Source: Gonocerus acuteangulatus (Eukaryota; Arthropoda; Insecta; Hemiptera; Coreidae). Taken from it: a stretch of DNA of 64,000 nucleotides. Shown piece after piece: positions 63,892-64,000 of this stretch. The position numbers were made by a program, and so were the translations under genes. The DNA is taken from assembly GCA_946811695.1 (NCBI GenBank), contig OX328123.1, forward strand, positions 10,239,698 to 10,303,697. Reading direction: 5' to 3'. The notes below the pieces were generated by a model. That model was given only the letters and a program-made list of their open reading frames with translations, was not told the origin of the DNA and ran no database searches. Position 1 is the first letter of the stretch, and each line of letters opens with the position of its first letter.

Positions 63892-64000
63892 TATACAGGT
63901 AGATCTTGATACGCGGAGAGCCATAGGCAGAAAGTAGGCGTAGCATGGCACACTGAGTAACAGCTAGTATACAGGTAGATCTTGATACGGGGAGAGTCAT
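63892..64000 (+). repeat. Tandem copies of the Helitron 3' end
   Basis: The last 76 bases of the Helitron (from TATACAGGTAGATCTTGATA to AACAGCTAG) are repeated a second time with a few substitutions. A third unit starts at 63968 and runs off the window. Each complete unit ends in CTAG followed by T. Confidence 0.9.

Overview
The window looks like intergenic or intronic DNA of an AT-rich arthropod-type genome. The evidence is a Bel/Pao LTR retroelement, mariner, pogo/Tigger, piggyBac, hAT and Transib-type DNA elements, Helitron-type elements, non-LTR (LINE) fragments, tRNA- and 5S-rRNA-headed SINEs, and dozens of long (TA)n arrays. The sequence alone does not give a species. I find no intact host protein-coding gene. 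The best host-gene hint is a short GC-rich candidate exon with splice-like borders (27.16-27.29 kb, minus strand). Nearly all open reading frames belong to decayed or truncated transposable elements, or are microsatellite and minisatellite artefacts.

Layout. 0-9 kb: SINE pieces, a foldback element, several copies of a family with (TA)n cores and a 3' hairpin (Helentron/INE-1-like by architecture), a dead mariner, and a LINE inserted with a clear target duplication. 9-16 kb: a complete tRNA-SINE, a 42-bp minisatellite whose unit has the form of a Helitron 3' end, a non-autonomous piggyBac and a 32-bp hairpin minisatellite. 16-21 kb: an internally deleted mariner, a Penelope-like hairpin element with a hammerhead-like core, a 1.7-kb palindromic element, and two Helitrons followed by a SINE. 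21-30 kb: degenerate tandem repeats, a LINE stub, a DNA transposon interrupted by a 5S-headed SINE, a second Penelope-like hairpin, and the candidate exon. 30-35 kb: a 105-bp minisatellite, a pogo-like element interrupted by a Helentron-like copy, and a 22-bp minisatellite.

35-45 kb: a SINE interrupted by a 937-bp Transib-like element whose two ends read as near-canonical RAG recombination signals (13-bp and 23-bp spacers). I consider this the most interesting object in the window. It is followed by a LINE stub, Helentron-like copies, a Helitron, and a 1-kb hAT foldback that sits in what is probably the Bel/Pao LTR. 45.4-50.0 kb: a decayed Bel/Pao gag-pol with in-frame stops and one frameshift, cut off inside the integrase. 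50.03-60.47 kb: a large inverted duplication (arms about 2.7 kb, spacer about 5.1 kb) carrying a LINE reverse-transcriptase tail, 5S-like pseudogenes and a foldback in its arms, with an inverted LTR piece, a SINE and a 2.9-kb pogo-like element in the spacer. 60.5-64 kb: SINE copies and a Helitron whose 3' end is tandemly repeated at the window edge.

No genes here work together as a pathway. What the window records is nested insertion history, and several target-site duplications and one paralogous empty site let the order of events be read.
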